A program made the translations under genes and the position numbers. DNA of 64,000 nt, from the NCBI GenBank assembly GCA_023362775.1, contig JALMGJ010000001.1, positions 65,854,001-65,918,000 on the forward strand, written 5' to 3'. This document shows positions 45,000 to 55,417 of the stretch, piece by piece. This DNA is from Charina bottae. Its lineage: Eukaryota > Chordata > Lepidosauria > Squamata > Charinaidae. The first letter of the stretch is position 1. Each line of letters opens with the position of its first letter. Below the pieces are notes generated by a model. The model was not told where the DNA came from. It worked only from the letters and a program-made list of their open reading frames with translations, and ran no database searches.

Positions 45000-46750
45000 A
45001 AACTGTAATGCTGCTGAATGGGTGTTGGACATGGGGCAAACTGTCATCTTTCAAATTATAAAAATTCTTTCATATCTTTATCTAAAACTAACAGACAAAC
45101 TGTTTCTTTGGCTGATGAGTCAAGGTCTAAGATTGTGGGTCAAGGAGACATGTATTCATCCTGTTTAGGGGAAACTGTAAAGGGTGTACTGTATGTCCCT
45201 ACATTGAAAACTAATCTTTTGTCTGTAGCTCAATTGGTTGCAGCTGGATATGTAATAATATTTAAGAAAGAAGGCTGTGAAATATGAAAGAATGGTAAGT
45301 TGTGTGCCACTTGTATTCAAAAGAATTCATTATACATTGTGCAAAAGGCTAAAAATCAAACTGCAAAGGCTGTGTTTAGTAATATTCCAATCCATGATCA
45401 GTGTATTCATTTGATGCATAGAAGATTTAGTCATGCAAATTTTAAGTACATAGCAAATATGCCAGAGTTATGTGCTGATTTAAAGGTGAAACCTTGTAAT
45501 AAATATTTAGATTGTGTTGTGTGCAAGGAACGTAAAACTTATAAAGCTCCTGTGAGTAAGCAGGCTGATAGAACCACTTCTAGACCTTTAGAAATTGTTC
45601 AGTGATTTAATTGGTCCATTTTCTCCATGTTTTGGAGAAGCAAGGTATATAATGACCATAGTTGATGATGAGAAAAAGGGATAGAGCTCATTTTGTCTAA
45701 CCCTTATACTCCTGAACAAAATGGAATGGCAGAGAGAAAAGGGAGAACTTTGCAAGAAGCAATGATGTGTTTGCTTAAAGATGCAAATTATCTTTTAAGT
45801 TTTGGGGTGAAGCTGTTTCAACTGCCTGTTATGTTCAGAACAGATTGTTTAATAGTGTGATTAGAGATACACCATTTCATCTGTTCTATGGGGTGAAGCC
45901 AAAAGTAAATCTTCTTAGAATTTTTGGAAGTGAAGCATGGGTCTATGTACCCAAGCAAATAAGAAGGAAGGGAGCTTCCAAGACAAAAAAGCAATTTTTT
46001 GTTGGATATGAACAGAGCCAGAGAAGCTACAGGTTCATAGTAGGCAATAAATTAATCATTAGCAAAAGTGCTTCATTTGCAGAGCAAAACTGGGAGAAGC
46101 TAAATTCCAGTTCTTCAATTGATTTATCTTCAAGGGAACAGCAAGGTTTTGCTGATGGTGATTTGCAAAATTCTTTGCAAAATGAGAGCAAAGAGAAGCA
46201 GGAAAGTGATCTGTCTGTAGAGACAGATGCTTCTCAGGAGGAAGGTGATGTAAAACAGAATATTAGCCCTGTAATTCCTCGCAGATCTCAGAGGGTTAAC
46301 AAGGGAATTCCTCCAAAAAGGTTTGAAGTAGACACTGTGAGAGCTTTTCACATTTATACTGAACCTGAATCCTTACAGCAAATACATGAGATGCCACCTG
46401 AAATTGCAAAATGCTGGCAAAATGCTGGCATGGGGCTATGCAGCAGGAATTCGTTTCCTTAAAGGAAAACAAAACCTGGAAATTGGTAAATCTACCTCCA
46501 AATGAGCGCTGTCTAGGTTGTAGATGGGTTTTTAAACTAAAAAAAGGATGCAAATGGAAAAATTCAAAAATATAAGGCAAGGCTAGTTGCAAAAGGTTTT
46601 ACTCAAAGAAAAATTTGGATTATGATAAAACTTTTGCAACTGTAACAAGAGGGGAATCCATCAGGTTTCTGCTGAAAGTTGCTGCTATGAAAAAGATGTC
46701 TGTTCACCATTATGATATACAAACTGCATTTTATATGGTGAATTTGATAA
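45000..46750 (+). pseudogene. copia pol: protease, integrase, start of RT
   Basis: Protease: WVLDMG then, in another frame, ANCHLSN, so the active-site DSG is altered and frameshifted. GAG-pre-integrase: HRRFSHANFKYI and DCVVCKERK (HHCC). Integrase core: a DLIGPFSP-like start, IVDD, and NPYTPEQNGMAERKGRTLQE, with sequence missing between IVDD and this block; then FGSEAWVYVPKQ. RT start: CLGCRWVFKL, KARLVAKGFTQ, SVHHYDIQTAF. The frame breaks at least four times, and the element ends inside the RT. Confidence 0.8.
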
Positions 46751-47070
46751 GAAAGCTTGGCACTCAGACAAAGCAGCCATCAACAGACACATAGAGGTAA
46801 ACAACATTTACATACCATTCATAAGAGACAATAGAAATGCCAGAAGACCAGAACACCTCCTTGCCAGCAATCAACACCCAGATATGCAAAGATTAACACC
46901 AGGATTAGCACCAGAGGAACAATCAAACGGCACAATATACCCTAATCAAGGAACCATTAACTCAGTCAATCAACCAAGCAGCAAACAACAGCCCAATCAA
47001 GGAACTACCAAGGAGAGAACAACACCCCCACCAACACAAGCAGAACAAGCCATGGTATATAAATAGAGAG
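46751..47070 (+). pseudogene. PLE 3 C-terminal segment
   Basis: The frame resumes with AWHSDKAAINRHIEVNNIYI, the end of the GIY-YIG region, followed by a polar, proline- and glutamine-rich tail ending in a stop at about 47066. Roughly 50-60 residues between HMD and AWHSD are missing compared with a complete PLE, by inference. Confidence 0.7.
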
Positions 47071-47084
47071 CAAGTCCCACTCCC

Positions 47085-47136
47085 TTTTCGCACTGAAGAT
47101 GTTGCCTAGCCTGGCAATGAAACGTCTGCAAGAAAA
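47085..47136 (+). ncRNA. hammerhead-ribozyme-like motif in PLE 3
   Basis: Stem I: TTTTCGCA (47085-47092) pairs with TGC(AA)GAAAA (47127-47136). Core CTGAAGA (47093-47099), stem II TTGCC/GGCAA with a G-U pair below and a TAGCCT loop, GAAA (47119-47122), ACGT and C17 (47126) as cleavage site. One extra U precedes stem II. Stem III is only the self-complementary ACGT, which suggests dimer activity. It is the best preserved of the motifs here. Confidence 0.75.
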
Positions 47137-47190
47137 CAACAAGGTTCAGAGAGCACCAAAGACTCCACTATCCTAATTTATACCTCTATG

Positions 47191-47775
47191 AAGCTCCTGG
47201 GAGGGATCATTCACAGATTTGGAGTTTGGTTGCCAAAAATATTCTGATGACACTCAGCTATATTCTTCCTTTCCTATGCTCTCTGGATTGAATTCTCCAA
47301 GTTCAAGTGTCTCCATGCTATAAAGGTTTGGATGTGGGAGAAAAAGTGAAATTAAACATGGCCAAGATGGAGCTGTTACCAGTGGTGTACCAAGGGGTGG
47401 GTGGGAGAGGCCTGCCCTGGGTACAGGCAATAAAGGGGTGCTGCTGAAGATTATGAAGAGGCTACCCAGAGGGTCAGTGGTGTGTGTGGGGTTGGGTCAT
47501 TGCTGTGAGTGTTCCTGGAGCTGGTGGCACTTCCAGGGCCGCATAGTACAGTTTGGCAGGTAGAGGTGGCTGCTCTGGGTGTCAAATAGCACACCCCTGG
47601 CTGTTATGAGTGGGATACACCTTCATGATTCTGGACATATGACTGTTCTGGATGTGATTGCACTCCCCCTTAAGAATCAGGTTTGCAGCCTGGAGGCTTG
47701 GGCAGCTACAGTAAAGACTCAGATGGGCTTTTTATCAGCATTTGATATGCTTATATCGGCATCTAAATCTTCCAA
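47191..47775 (+). mobile_element. L2/CR1-type LINE fragment with a hAT inside
   Basis: Broken plus-strand frames include a DDTQLYSSFPM block (the RT catalytic region, compare YADDTQLY at 32.6 kb) and later 'gcagcctggaggcttgg' wording. The hAT at 47380-47599 interrupts it. An old, decayed copy. Confidence 0.55.
47380..47599. mobile_element. short hAT-type element with 8-bp target duplication
   Basis: CAGTGGTGTACCAAGG... to ...GCACACCCCTG, flanked by GCTGTTAC and GCTGTTAT (7 of 8 identical). The terminal inverted repeats are short and imperfect (CAGTGGTGT/ACACCCCTG). Non-coding. Confidence 0.65.
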
Positions 47776-48898
47776 ATAAATAATACATCAACAACAACAA
47801 CAAAACTACATAGAGCACTTCGTGCTTGTTGTTTAAAGGGTGTTTAAAGAGTAACAACAATATTCTTGCTTTGACATTCTACTGTTAATCTTTAATGTGA
47901 CGTAAGGCTGATGTAAATGTTGCAGTGATGCATAGGGAGTCTTTCAAGTAGCTGCCACATGGTGGTTGCATTGTGGGCCTGGGGACTCGTCAATTAGTCT
48001 TGAAATGCCCCCAGCATTACTTAACTATACAATCAAGGGCACATGTTTCTGTATTTACTAATGACTTTAAAGTTTGCCTTACTTGATGAATGGCAAAGAA
48101 AATTTGGCAGAATGCATGGCAGATTATTTAAAGCTGTGATCATTTTAATGGAATCTCATCATCATCAAACCATCTGTGCTAGTTTGCAAATCATGAATGA
48201 ATAATGAACAATTGACCACTCAGCCAATAGTGCCATTTTTGGCTGCAAGAGATCTGAAGAGCTCAATCAAAAGCAGAAAAATGCATGGCAAAACCTACAG
48301 ATGTTTCAACAATAGGCTGTTCCTGTCCAGCTCTATCCCTTTCATCTCCATCTGCAGTCAAATGGTAACATTCCTTCACCTCATTATGTCACCAGTGAAC
48401 ACTGTTCAGTTAATTGGGAAGGAGGGTTTTATCAAAAGGCTTTAGAGTCTCAGGAGCAGCTTTTTGCATCTCTGTGTCCTTGAAGAGATTCAAACTGGAT
48501 CTGCAAAACAATTTGAGTAGGGGTATGACACGTTTTCCTAATTCACATATAAAGCATATGGGACCTACTTGTTAAAGAAAAGAAACAACATATGGCTGGA
48601 TTAGAAGAGGAGAAAGGAGCTTCTCTCCTTTGCTTAAAAAATGCTTTTAGGAAGTCCTTTTCTCAGGCTGGAAAGTTTGCTCAGGGCTATGGAGCTCCCT
48701 ATGTCCCCCTCCTCACACATACCACTTCTGTCACTTCCTTCGCATATAAGACATATGCATATCTTTAGGGAGAACACATGCATTATCACTTTTTTTGTTG
48801 TTCACATGGTTTATTTGAAAACCTGAGAATCATTCAGATGTGATGAGATGGGGGGGGGGGTGGAAGTGTAAAAATACTCAAGATGGTGTTCTCAGTTA
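47776..48898. other. no gene seen
   Basis: 1.1 kb of non-coding DNA with a short (CAA)n run at 47.79 kb. Confidence 0.4.
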
Positions 48899-49015
48899 CA
48901 GCTCCGTCCCTTTTTATATGTGTCGCAAGGCTCACATGTAAAAGGAGATGGGGCTTTGATTGTGTAGTCATGGCTGCCACCTTGACTTTTTTGACACTCC
49001 CCCCCCATGGATGCC
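48899..49015 (+). repeat. best copy of the unclassified 'gccatcttgac' repeat
   Basis: 'agctccgtccctttttatatgtg', then 'catgtaaaaggagatggggc', then 'agtcatggctgccaccttgac' and TTTTTTGACACTCCCCCC. Its parts recur at 5.13, 7.55 and 52.77 kb. Ends, length and class are not determined. Confidence 0.55.
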
Positions 49016-49433
49016 CTTGGATGAGGTCACTACACAGGTGGGTTGATGCTGAAGAATTGAATTAAGTAAAAATAATAAAATTAAATGTTTAATTCATTTG
49101 AAGTAATTCCCACCCCCATTCTAAATTGTTTTATAAAGCTCCATCTCCCTTTTTAAATATGACCTCAAACATGCCTATCAAAGGCTGTTGCAGCCATAGG
49201 CCCAAGAAAAATTGCCCAGCATTGAGTGAAGAGGTCAAACTCAAGGAACTAGTTGAAGAACTAAGACTGAAGTGTTAGTGAAGATTGACAAAAGAAGAGG
49301 CAAATTTGCATAACATATTCATTCATTGGATTTTAAAACCACCATAACAATGCAACTCTTGGTGGTTTATAAGGAAAAAAAATCTGTAATATAATAATCT
49401 ATCTTAAGTAATGAAAAAGGTCCTCTGGAAGAG
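49016..49433. other. no gene seen
   Basis: Non-coding spacer; 'agctccatctccctttttaaatatg' at 49.14 kb may be another piece of the same repeat. Confidence 0.35.
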
Positions 49434-49505
49434 ATTCATTCATTCATTCATTCATTCATTCATTCATTCATTCATTCATTCATTCATTCATTCATTCATT
49501 CATTC
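49434..49505. repeat. (ATTC)n microsatellite
   Basis: About 18 tetranucleotides, probably grown from the LINE tail that follows on the minus strand. Confidence 0.95.
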
Positions 49506-49986
49506 TATATGGCCACCTATCTCAAATTAATGACACTGGTTGGCTAACAATGTTAAAAATAAAAACAGAAAAACATTAAACTTGCTTCTGAAGGGCCAAC
49601 AGGGTCAGAACAAGGGGGCCAGAAGAGAGAAGCCTTGGCTCCTCTAAACTGACGTGGGGAACTACCAACAGTTTCTCCTGAGTTGCTTGTAGCAGCAAGG
49701 TTGACTGTAGCTGAAGGAGGCAGTCCTGGGGATACTTTGGTCCCAATCCATATAGGTCTTTATAGATTAAAACCAGCATCTCCAATGGCACTGGAAACCT
49801 ACTAGCAGCCAATGCAGGGCTCAAAACACAGGTGTGTTATGATGGTGGTGTCTAGTGCCAGTTAGCATGTGAGCCCATTTTGTACCAATTGCAACTTCTA
49901 AGTGGTTTTAAATGCAGCCCCATGTAGAGCACAATGTTGTCCAACTGAGCAGTGATGACAGCATGAGTTACAGGTGCTATACATAT
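49506..49986 (-). mobile_element. old L2/CR1-type LINE 3' fragment
   Basis: On the plus strand 'tatatggccacctatctcaaa' then 'gaagggccaacagggtcagaac', 'ggtctttatagattaaaaccagc', 'gcagccccatgtagagcac' follow the order of the L2 copy at 31.6-32.3 kb ('gggctttaaaggtaatcactaacacc', 'gtagccccatgtagagcgc'). Decayed, no open frame of use. Confidence 0.6.
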
Positions 49987-49992
49987 GATTTA

Positions 49993-50223
49993 CAAGTAGT
50001 CCTCATTTTTAGTGACTGCCTTGTACAGTGACTGTTCGCAGTTACGATGGTGATGAAAAAGTAACTTTGCGACTAATTCTCGCATTTACGACCTTCACAG
50101 TTCTGTAAAGCAAAGGAAAGCTTAAGTAAGATCATAAGCACAGTTGCGGTTTCATGTAGTGACTGCTTCATTTAATGATCAAGTTGCCGGTTCCAATTGT
50201 GGTTACTAAACAAGGACTACTTG
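49993..50223. mobile_element. Tigger/pogo-like MITE (short family), opposite orientation to 22.1 kb
   Basis: CAAGTAGTCCTCATTTTTAG ... AAACAAGGACTACTTG with TA on both sides. The interior ('gcatttacgaccttcacag', 'gttgccggttccaattgtgg') is the reverse complement of the 22.1-kb copy. Confidence 0.75.
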
Positions 50224-50270
50224 TATATGTATAGGAACAGTTTTGGAAATATTTACTATAATTAATATTT

Positions 50271-52671
50271 TTTTATCAATTTTATTGAAGTTTTAGATAT
50301 ACATAGTTAAAAGTTAAAATTGAAAAGGAAATAGAAATACAAATCAAAGAAAGAAGAGAGAAAAAGTGCAGTAAAGTAAAGAAAAAGAAAGAGAAAGAGA
50401 AAAAGAAAAAGATAAGAAATAGAAATTGGTTAACTTCCGATTTATCTCTGGTCATATTAATTTAACAGATTTATCATACATGCTAGCTCTATATATAACA
50501 TTCAAAAAACCTTTCCTGTCTAATATATCAATTTGTATATATTTTAATCTTCAATACCCCATATGAGCTTTGCCCCCCCTGCATGTTACAAATAGTCAGT
50601 CAATGGTTTCCACTCCTTAATAAAATAATAATTTGAATTTTCTTTTAATAAACATGTCAATTTATCATTTTCTGCCAATCAATCAATTTTAACATCCAAT
50701 CTTGTGTCATTGGTAAAATCTAATTTTTCCAATTTTTAAGTCCTTCTAAGTCAGCCATTTATCTCTATTTCTTACTTCTATCTATGAAATGCTTCTTGCG
50801 TTCTCCTGGTGCATCCCTCATATCTGTCTTATATTTCTCTAAAAATGTTTTTACTTTTAAAGTAGAGGCTATCCTTAACTTTTGCCCTTTGAACACTTTC
50901 TTTTCTCTAGCATACCATGAATTAGCTCTGAAAGTTTTATCTATTTCCAAATCCAAATCTTGTTCTCTCATTTCTAGAAGTTTAACTAATTCAAAAACAA
51001 TCCTTTCTCTTGCTTTTTCATTTAATTGTTCTAGGGATGCACTCAATTTCAAAGTATGTTCTTTTTCTATCATTTCTGCTAAAGCAGTAGTATCTAAGTT
51101 ATATTCAACTTCTTTAATGGCACTTTCTGAGTTAATATCTAATTTCTGCATCTGGCCTTGCATCTCTTTAAATTCCCCTGATAAGGTATTAACCATTTCC
51201 TTAACTATCTGCACTTCTTTTTTAAATTCTTCTTTTATTTCCTGGGTTGGTTCTTCTTTCGCCTCTTCCATCTTCTTAACTACTTGTTGTCCCAATAAAT
51301 CTATCTTTTTGTCCATCTTTTTTTCTAAAGTAAATAAATTTTCTATCTTCTTGTTGATTTGTTGACCCAAGTTTATAAATGCATCCATTTTTTTTATTTG
51401 ATAAAGTAATTGCGTCCAGAATTGCATCCAGGATTTTTTTCTCTTCTGATGGTCGAGTTTCCATTAATACTGCAGTTATTGAAAGTTCCATAGATTCACT
51501 TCCAGTTTCTTTTTCTTTCTCTTTGTCTCTCTTCATCCTCAATGCCATATTCGTCATAATGTAGATAATATTCCTGTAAAAGAAAAAAAAAGAGGAGAGA
51601 GGGAGAAATAAAAAAAAAGGGAGAGAGATAATAATTGTTGCAATGGTTGTTTACAAAAAGAGGGAGTAAGGAAATACAAAAAGTAAAAACAATCCTTTAA
51701 AAAATAGTTGTCGTAATAACAAGATTGTAGTCCATTAGGTATATGAGTCCATATAAATGTAAAAACAAAAGATAAAAAAGAAGAAAGAAACTTCTTTGAA
51801 CTGTAGACAAAATAATAGTAAAAACAATAAACAATTCCAAGATTTCTCACGCCAGCTTACATCCCTCCAGTTCAACCATAAAAAAAGAAAAAGGTAGAAA
51901 ACAAAAAAAGAATCTACAATAATCCAATTTATTTTTTCACCCAGAGTACACCTTAAACAATCAAATTTCAATAAAAAGAAAGTCCAGTTAAAACATAAAA
52001 AGTTTAAAAGGCATCTTGTAATCCAAATGATATTCCAGAAGTTTAAAAGAAAATAGGGAAAGAAGAAAAGTTATTTCTTGGCAAGCATCACAAAAAGATA
52101 AAAGAAAGGATGTTCACTATTCCATAAAATCTTAAAATCCAGGCAGAATAACTCCAAAAAAAAGAATACTTTTATTTATCCATAAGTGGTAAAGTAAATC
52201 AAAGTAAAAATAAAAGGGAAAGTCACTCATTTCATTCCAGGCAAAGTCAATAGCTTTTTCACTCCCACCATTTAACAGTCTCTTGGCAAGAAATAAATAA
52301 AACACCAGCATTTATTAATCAAGTCCAGAGGTAAATCTTAGATCAATAAGGCAAATAATATTCAAAAAATAAAAAGTGAATCTAAAAGGTTGGGTGAGGT
52401 GCTACTTATCTTGGTCAGATTTCAGGGCTTCCGCAGAGCTTCATGACAATTCCAGCCGCCTTTCTCCGCTTCAATCTCCCTTCCCCCGTGGTGGAAATAC
52501 AGGGGTCGGAAGAGAGCAGAGAATCCGGCGACCCTCTGTGGGTAATCTTCTGCTCACCCTCTCTTCAAGGGTGATTTCGGCGATTTCTTCTTTTTTTTAA
52601 TCGCCGCAAACGGAAAGCCTTGGAGCTATCAGCTCAGCGCACCGCTCACTCCAACTCCCAGAAGCAAACTC
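50271..52671 (-). mobile_element. HAL1-like L1 derivative (ORF1 only)
   Basis: Flanked by a 17-bp direct repeat TACTATAATTAATATTT (50254-50270 and 52672-52688), so it is one insertion. The minus strand has a 5' UTR of about 1.1 kb (52671-51558), ORF1 (51557-50765), about 200 bp corresponding to the last codons of ORF2, and a 3' end with CAATAAAATTGATAAAA. Almost all of ORF2 is missing. It should have moved with enzymes from a complete L1, as mammalian HAL1 elements are thought to have done. Confidence 0.75.
50765..51557 (-). pseudogene. L1-type ORF1 protein, one frameshift
   Basis: ORF1p binds L1 RNA as a trimer. The N-terminal part (MTNMALRMKRDKEKEKETGS, polar) is followed by a long coiled-coil (Lys/Glu-rich with heptad spacing, MDKKIDLLGQQVVKKMEEAK), and an L1 C-terminal region with LEIDKTFRANSWYAREKK. 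A run of eight A/T bases at 51388-51395 carries a frameshift between the start and the coiled coil. The RNA-recognition part before the C-terminal domain looks shortened. Confidence 0.7.
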
Positions 52672-52749
52672 TACTATAATTAATATTTAATTTTCTTTAG
52701 AAAATTTATCTAAAACCAATTGGACTCTAGGTGATGAACATAAAAAACA
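52672..52749. other. right target duplication and spacer
   Basis: Holds the 17-bp direct repeat of the HAL1-like insertion (52672-52688) and plain AT-rich sequence. Confidence 0.7.
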
Positions 52750-52800
52750 GACAAAAATTTGATTCCAGCATCATGGCTGCCATCTTGACTTTTTTGACTA
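52750..52800 (+). repeat. copy of the unclassified 'gccatcttgac' repeat
   Basis: Contains ATCATGGCTGCCATCTTGAC followed by TTTTTTGACTATACACC. Confidence 0.5.
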
Positions 52801-55077
52801 TACACCTGCAAACCCTTGACTTCTCCAATATATAAATCTATGAATCATTACACAGGGCAAAAAATTTCACTCTAAATCCTAAAAGTGCCTATCAATGGGA
52901 GAAAGGTTAGTTTTGCCATTATATTTCAATGTGATCATATTTTATTCAGACTAATTTTTAAGTGCTTTAACTACTAACTGCTGATAAGCCGAAATCCATG
53001 CATTTATTCTGTTCTTTTTTGTGCTTTTGATTTTCACAGATATGGTATTAATTTAATGGGTTGATAATTAAGTGTGAATTAAACATCTCTTTTAGTTTAT
53101 GTTCAAATCTCTAATATTCTTGGGATATGTTCCCAGTTTTTGAATAAGATCAAACAATTCCAAGACTTTTGGTTAGATTCTTAAGATTTCTGTTCAGTTT
53201 TGTTTATTTGCATGCAGTCATCAGACCATCACAAAGCAAAAATTAAACAAAGACAACTATATATCTTTATAAAAATATGTTAACATAAATAAAATTGGCA
53301 GTAACCAATCATCTAAAATAAACTTAAAATTTTGAATCGCAATAATATTCCTCTTTGAAAATTCTGCCCCTGTTTTAACACAACATAAATCTAATTACAC
53401 AAGCCTGAATGAAGTAACACATTCAGCCATGAATTTAAATTCATATGAAGGTGCATATTTTAAGGTGCTAATGGGTTTCTAATTAGCATCTTAAATAAGG
53501 TTTATCCAGGGTGCACACCTAATTAGAGTTGGGCATGGAGGTTGCCAAGCAATTGAGTAAAGATAGGAAAGTCTTTGTTGGATTTCATACTGTGTGTGGT
53601 GTGTGGTGCCCAAGCCTGTCCTTGTTTGCTGTGAAAACTTCATCGGAAAACTGATGTGTTCCTTTTGATTTCTTCAGTCTGCTTGATGTTTGCCAGGTGC
53701 TGAAGTCTTAAGATTCATTCTGTTTATTTTCCAACAGGCAGAATATTTTCCCATAATTTCTATCTTCAAAGTTTGAAGATGAAAAAGGACAGTATTTCCA
53801 GTTACAGTAGATACCCATCTTGACCACAAGTGGATAACTGACAGCTTCAGATATGAACATGTTGCTGTAAAATCTTACCATATTGTTCCCTCAGTACAAG
53901 GGACAATGATACGTACAAGGTCTTCTGCTTGTGAAACTACATCCATCAAAAAATATACTTAAATATGGCCTATCCTATTTCTTCCTTCTAACACAACTGA
54001 AGCCATCACATTTAGTTCAGGGAAGCCTACTTTGGTGTATCTGTAAATCATTTCATTTCAATGCAAGACAAAAAGAATGTAAGAGGTATTCTTGTATAAT
54101 GGCACTATTTAAAAAATAATATGGTTGATCTGAGCATTTGTAAGGATAATCAATCAGTGCTTTGGAACCTTTTAAATAACTTCCAAATTTTATTAATGAA
54201 AACTTAATTTCATCACTGAGGATGGAACAAGCCCCTTCTAAGAATGATTATTTACGTTCTCAAAGGCAACCCAAAGAAGGCATCAGAGCTTTTAAAAATA
54301 ATGTTAACTAATTGTTTAACATAGTTTAGCACAATTTGTATATTGTTGTTGTATCCTAGCCAATTCTGTCTCCAAATTTACTGGGCCTCAGTACCCTGGG
54401 TATGATGGGAATTGTAAATCAATACATATGGAGGACACCAGACTAGAAAGACTGCTCTGATCAATTCGGCTCCAAATAAATCAAAAGGTGCTGAAGAAGG
54501 TAAATAAAAAATAAAAAGGTGCTCAAGGTGAGATATAAATCCAAAAAATAACTACTGCATAGCAGTTTTGTTCATTTTCTTCATGCAGTTCTTGTTCTTT
54601 TCTACCATCTCCTTTACTGCTATGAATCCATTAATGGGTGTTTGTGTGTGTTTGTGTTGTTTCTGCCTTTTAATCAGTTATAATGGGAGAAACTCCTTCC
54701 ACCCACAATTTTTCTTTCTTACAATCCAACCAGCCCTTTGGAATAATAATTGTGTCCTCACTACACTTTCCATACCAGAACTAATGCAAAACTAGACTGA
54801 CAATCCAGACTATCTAGGGTTTCATTAGTTGCACAGTTATAAAATGTGTTCCCAGATTCAGCCAGTTACTCACAAAACTGTTGAGCCAAAAAATACCCCA
54901 ATTTCCGGATCCTAACTAAATCTTTGGGAATGACATTGTTATTGGTGGTGGTTGTTCTTATTCCTGAGTATCATATGAAGAAGTAAAAGGAAAGAAACCT
55001 GACTCAAGGAAAGAGAAAGAAACACTGAAAGAGGTAGGTTATTGTTGTTTTTCTGCCTCAAAACCCACTAATGCAAG
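52801..55077. other. no gene seen; possible MITE remnant at 54.39-54.46 kb
   Basis: 2.3 kb of non-coding DNA. At 54395-54456 the words 'gtatgatgggaattgtaaatc' and 'catatggaggacaccag' resemble an arm of the palindromic MITE mentioned at 14.56 kb; too short to be sure. Confidence 0.35.
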
Positions 55078-55417
55078 TAAGGTAAAGGTAAAGGTACCCC
55101 CCGCACAGTTGTGCAGTCGTGTCCGACTCTAGGGGCCGGTGCTCATCTCCGTTTGTTAGCCGAAGAGCCAGCGTTGTCCGAAGACGCTTCCACGGTCATG
55201 TGGCCGCATGACATGCGCGGAACGCTGTTACCTACCCACCGAAGTGGTACCTATTCATCTACTTGCATTTGCATGCTTTCGAATTGCTAGGTTGGCAAGA
55301 GCTGGAGCTAGTGCGGGAGCTCACTCCGCACGCAGGGCTAGGGATTCGAACCTCCGAACTTGCAATCTTCCGATCAACAAGCCTGGCGTCTTACCCACTG
55401 AGCCACCACGCCCCTTC
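55078..55417 (-). mobile_element. tRNA-derived SINE, about 340 bp
   Basis: Minus strand: GGGGCGTGGTGGCTCAGTGG (box A) and GGAGGTTCGAATCCCTAG (box B), a long body, and a 3' end TAGAGTCGGACACGACTGCA followed by (ACCTTT)n. The 3' end resembles the BovB terminus (GTCGGACACGACT), so it likely uses the RTE machinery. Its good preservation suggests a fairly young insertion. Confidence 0.85.

Larger units (their letters stand above)
43690..46750 (+). mobile_element. Ty1/copia retrotransposon, 3'-truncated
   Basis: The order is 5' LTR, primer-binding site, gag with zinc knuckle, protease, integrase, start of reverse transcriptase, then an abrupt end into PLE sequence. Integrase before RT defines the copia type. 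The RT palm, RNase H and 3' LTR are missing, so it is not a simple intact insertion. Several frameshifts and a gap in integrase show age. Copia elements are uncommon in amniotes compared with LINEs, so this is a notable resident. Confidence 0.85.
39886..47190 (+). mobile_element. Penelope-like element 3, split by two LTR elements
   Basis: A PLE in three pieces: 39886-40335 (N-terminal RT), 42523-43689 (RT palm to GIY-YIG) and 46751-47190 (C terminus, 3' UTR and hammerhead-like motif). The first insertion (40336-42522) is precise and flanked by CCCCC; the second (copia, 43690-46750) came with loss of part of the GIY-YIG region. The left end begins in coding sequence, so this PLE is 5'-truncated. 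Confidence 0.85.
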
